6,504 nucleotides of DNA from JBBQFC01 sp038321615 (GTDB lineage: Bacteria; Bacteroidota; Bacteroidia; Flavobacteriales_D; Cryomorphaceae). Shown here one piece after another: positions 6,085 through 6,504 of this stretch. Location: contig JBBQFC010000100.1 in the NCBI GenBank assembly GCA_038321615.1, positions 1 through 6,504 on the forward strand, read 5' to 3'. The notes under the pieces were generated by a model. That model did no database searches and was not told the DNA's origin. It saw nothing but the letters and a program-made list of their open reading frames with translations. How positions within the stretch are numbered: the stretch's first letter is position 1; each line of letters opens with the position of its first letter. The translations under genes were made by a program, and so were the position numbers.

Positions 6085-6504
6085 CTAATTCGAGAAGCCG
6101 AGTGCATCCATGCCCACTTCCACCTCCGGCGCCTGCATGAAGTAATTCCAAATCAAGCCCGTGCGGTGATTTTCTATCATTACTATAATGGGTCCTTGAT
6201 CGATAGCCAAAAAGCTACCAGCCACCCAACCAGCGGTAAAATTATAAGCGTCGTAGAAACCGTATTCGCCCCAAATTTTATCGCCGATGGTGTAGTAGAA
6301 ATAGTGCAAGGCTTCCATAGATTCTACCGGAGTATAAGGCATGCTTGAAAGCGCGGCGGTAGGCGTAATCACTCCTCTGTCGTTAGTAGGCGAATGGGCT
6401 GAGTAGCCCGTATTATTGTCGCTAGCGGTAAGGCCCCAACCGCCCGCGCCATAACCCACATAGTTATTGGGATTATTGATGCAGAATTGGCGATTGATTA
6501 GCGT
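6085..6504 (-). CDS. Second glucoamylase-like (PF10091) GH144-type protein, C-terminal part only
   Basis: The frame is open from the right edge and gives the last 139 residues of a protein whose start is outside the window; a GTG at 6459 is an internal Val codon, not a start. It aligns without difficulty to residues about 315-452 of the neighbouring GH144-like lipoprotein, sharing TPTAALSSMPYTPxES, LAIDQGPIxVMIENxRTG and the FMxAPEV ending. It begins INRQFCINNPNNYVGYGAGG, then WGLTASD, which keeps the family's usual Asp, unlike its neighbour. There is no type IX secretion C-terminal domain, since the protein ends shortly after the barrel. Two such genes in a row are common in Bacteroidota glucan loci and usually differ in endo or exo action or in location. 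Its N-terminus, signal type and catalytic residues cannot be seen, so activity is inferred from family only. Confidence 0.88.
   Translation of the reverse strand, partial: TLINRQFCINNPNNYVGYGAGGWGLTASDNNTGYSAHSPTNDRGVITPTAALSSMPYTPVESMEALHYFYYTIGDKIWGEYGFYDAYNFTAGWVAGSFLAIDQGPIIVMIENHRTGLIWNYFMQAPEVEVGMDALGFSN

Noticed and set aside
5915..6151. Minus-strand open frame of 78 codons in the gap between the two GH144-like genes
   Set aside because: Its first third is a shifted reading of the upstream gene's C-terminus and the rest is AT-rich intergenic sequence; no family resemblance and no translation signal.
6085..6459. Reading the right-edge frame as a complete 124-residue protein from GTG at 6459
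   Set aside because: The frame stays open to the window edge and the extra 15 codons match the family (INRQFCINNPNNY), so it is a truncated larger gene.
4483..6504. Starch or glycogen use suggested by the 'glucoamylase' family name
   Set aside because: The PF10091 name is historical; characterised GH144 members act on beta-1,2-glucan, and the partner GH3 enzyme is a beta-glucosidase.

Overview
The window looks like chromosomal DNA of a Bacteroidota bacterium, probably of the flavobacterial, cytophagal or chitinophagal type. This rests on the gene content (tandem glucoamylase-like lipoproteins, a BglX-type GH3 enzyme and a secreted esterase in one overlapping gene string), the lack of clear Shine-Dalgarno sequences in AT-rich leaders, and a TAnnTTTG-type -7 box. 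Every gene I can support is on the minus strand, so transcription runs from high to low coordinates. No RNA gene, insertion sequence or CRISPR array was seen, and no stretch above 300 bases lacks a gene.

In transcription order, the right edge (6504-6085) holds the C-terminal 139 residues of a glucoamylase-like (Pfam PF10091 / GH144-type) protein. A 243-base gap follows (6084-5842), with a hairpin just after the stop and a candidate promoter with an overlapping palindrome. Then come three genes with overlapping ends: a complete 452-residue PF10091/GH144-type lipoprotein (5841-4483), a 259-residue secreted alpha/beta-hydrolase esterase (4490-3711; 8-base overlap), and a 747-residue BglX-type GH3 beta-glucosidase (3714-1471; 4-base ATGA overlap). 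These four genes look like the enzymatic end of a polysaccharide utilization locus. By analogy with characterised GH144 and GH3 enzymes, the likely substrate is a beta-1,2-glucan or a related periplasmic or cyclic glucan. The GH144-type proteins would cut the chain, the esterase would remove an acyl substituent or other ester, and BglX would release glucose from the short products. SusC/SusD-like transport genes would be expected beyond the right edge, but this cannot be seen.

After a 147-base gap with two adjacent hairpins comes an MscS-family mechanosensitive channel (1323-358). The left edge (220-1) holds the start of a RelE/ParE-superfamily HigB-like toxin (HI1419 type). A perfect 7-2-7 palindrome just upstream of its start is a plausible autoregulatory operator. 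The partner antitoxin should lie just beyond the left edge.

The most interesting points are the esterase inserted into a probable beta-1,2-glucan operon, the divergence of the two tandem GH144-like paralogues at a normally conserved Asp, and the toxin-gene operator.
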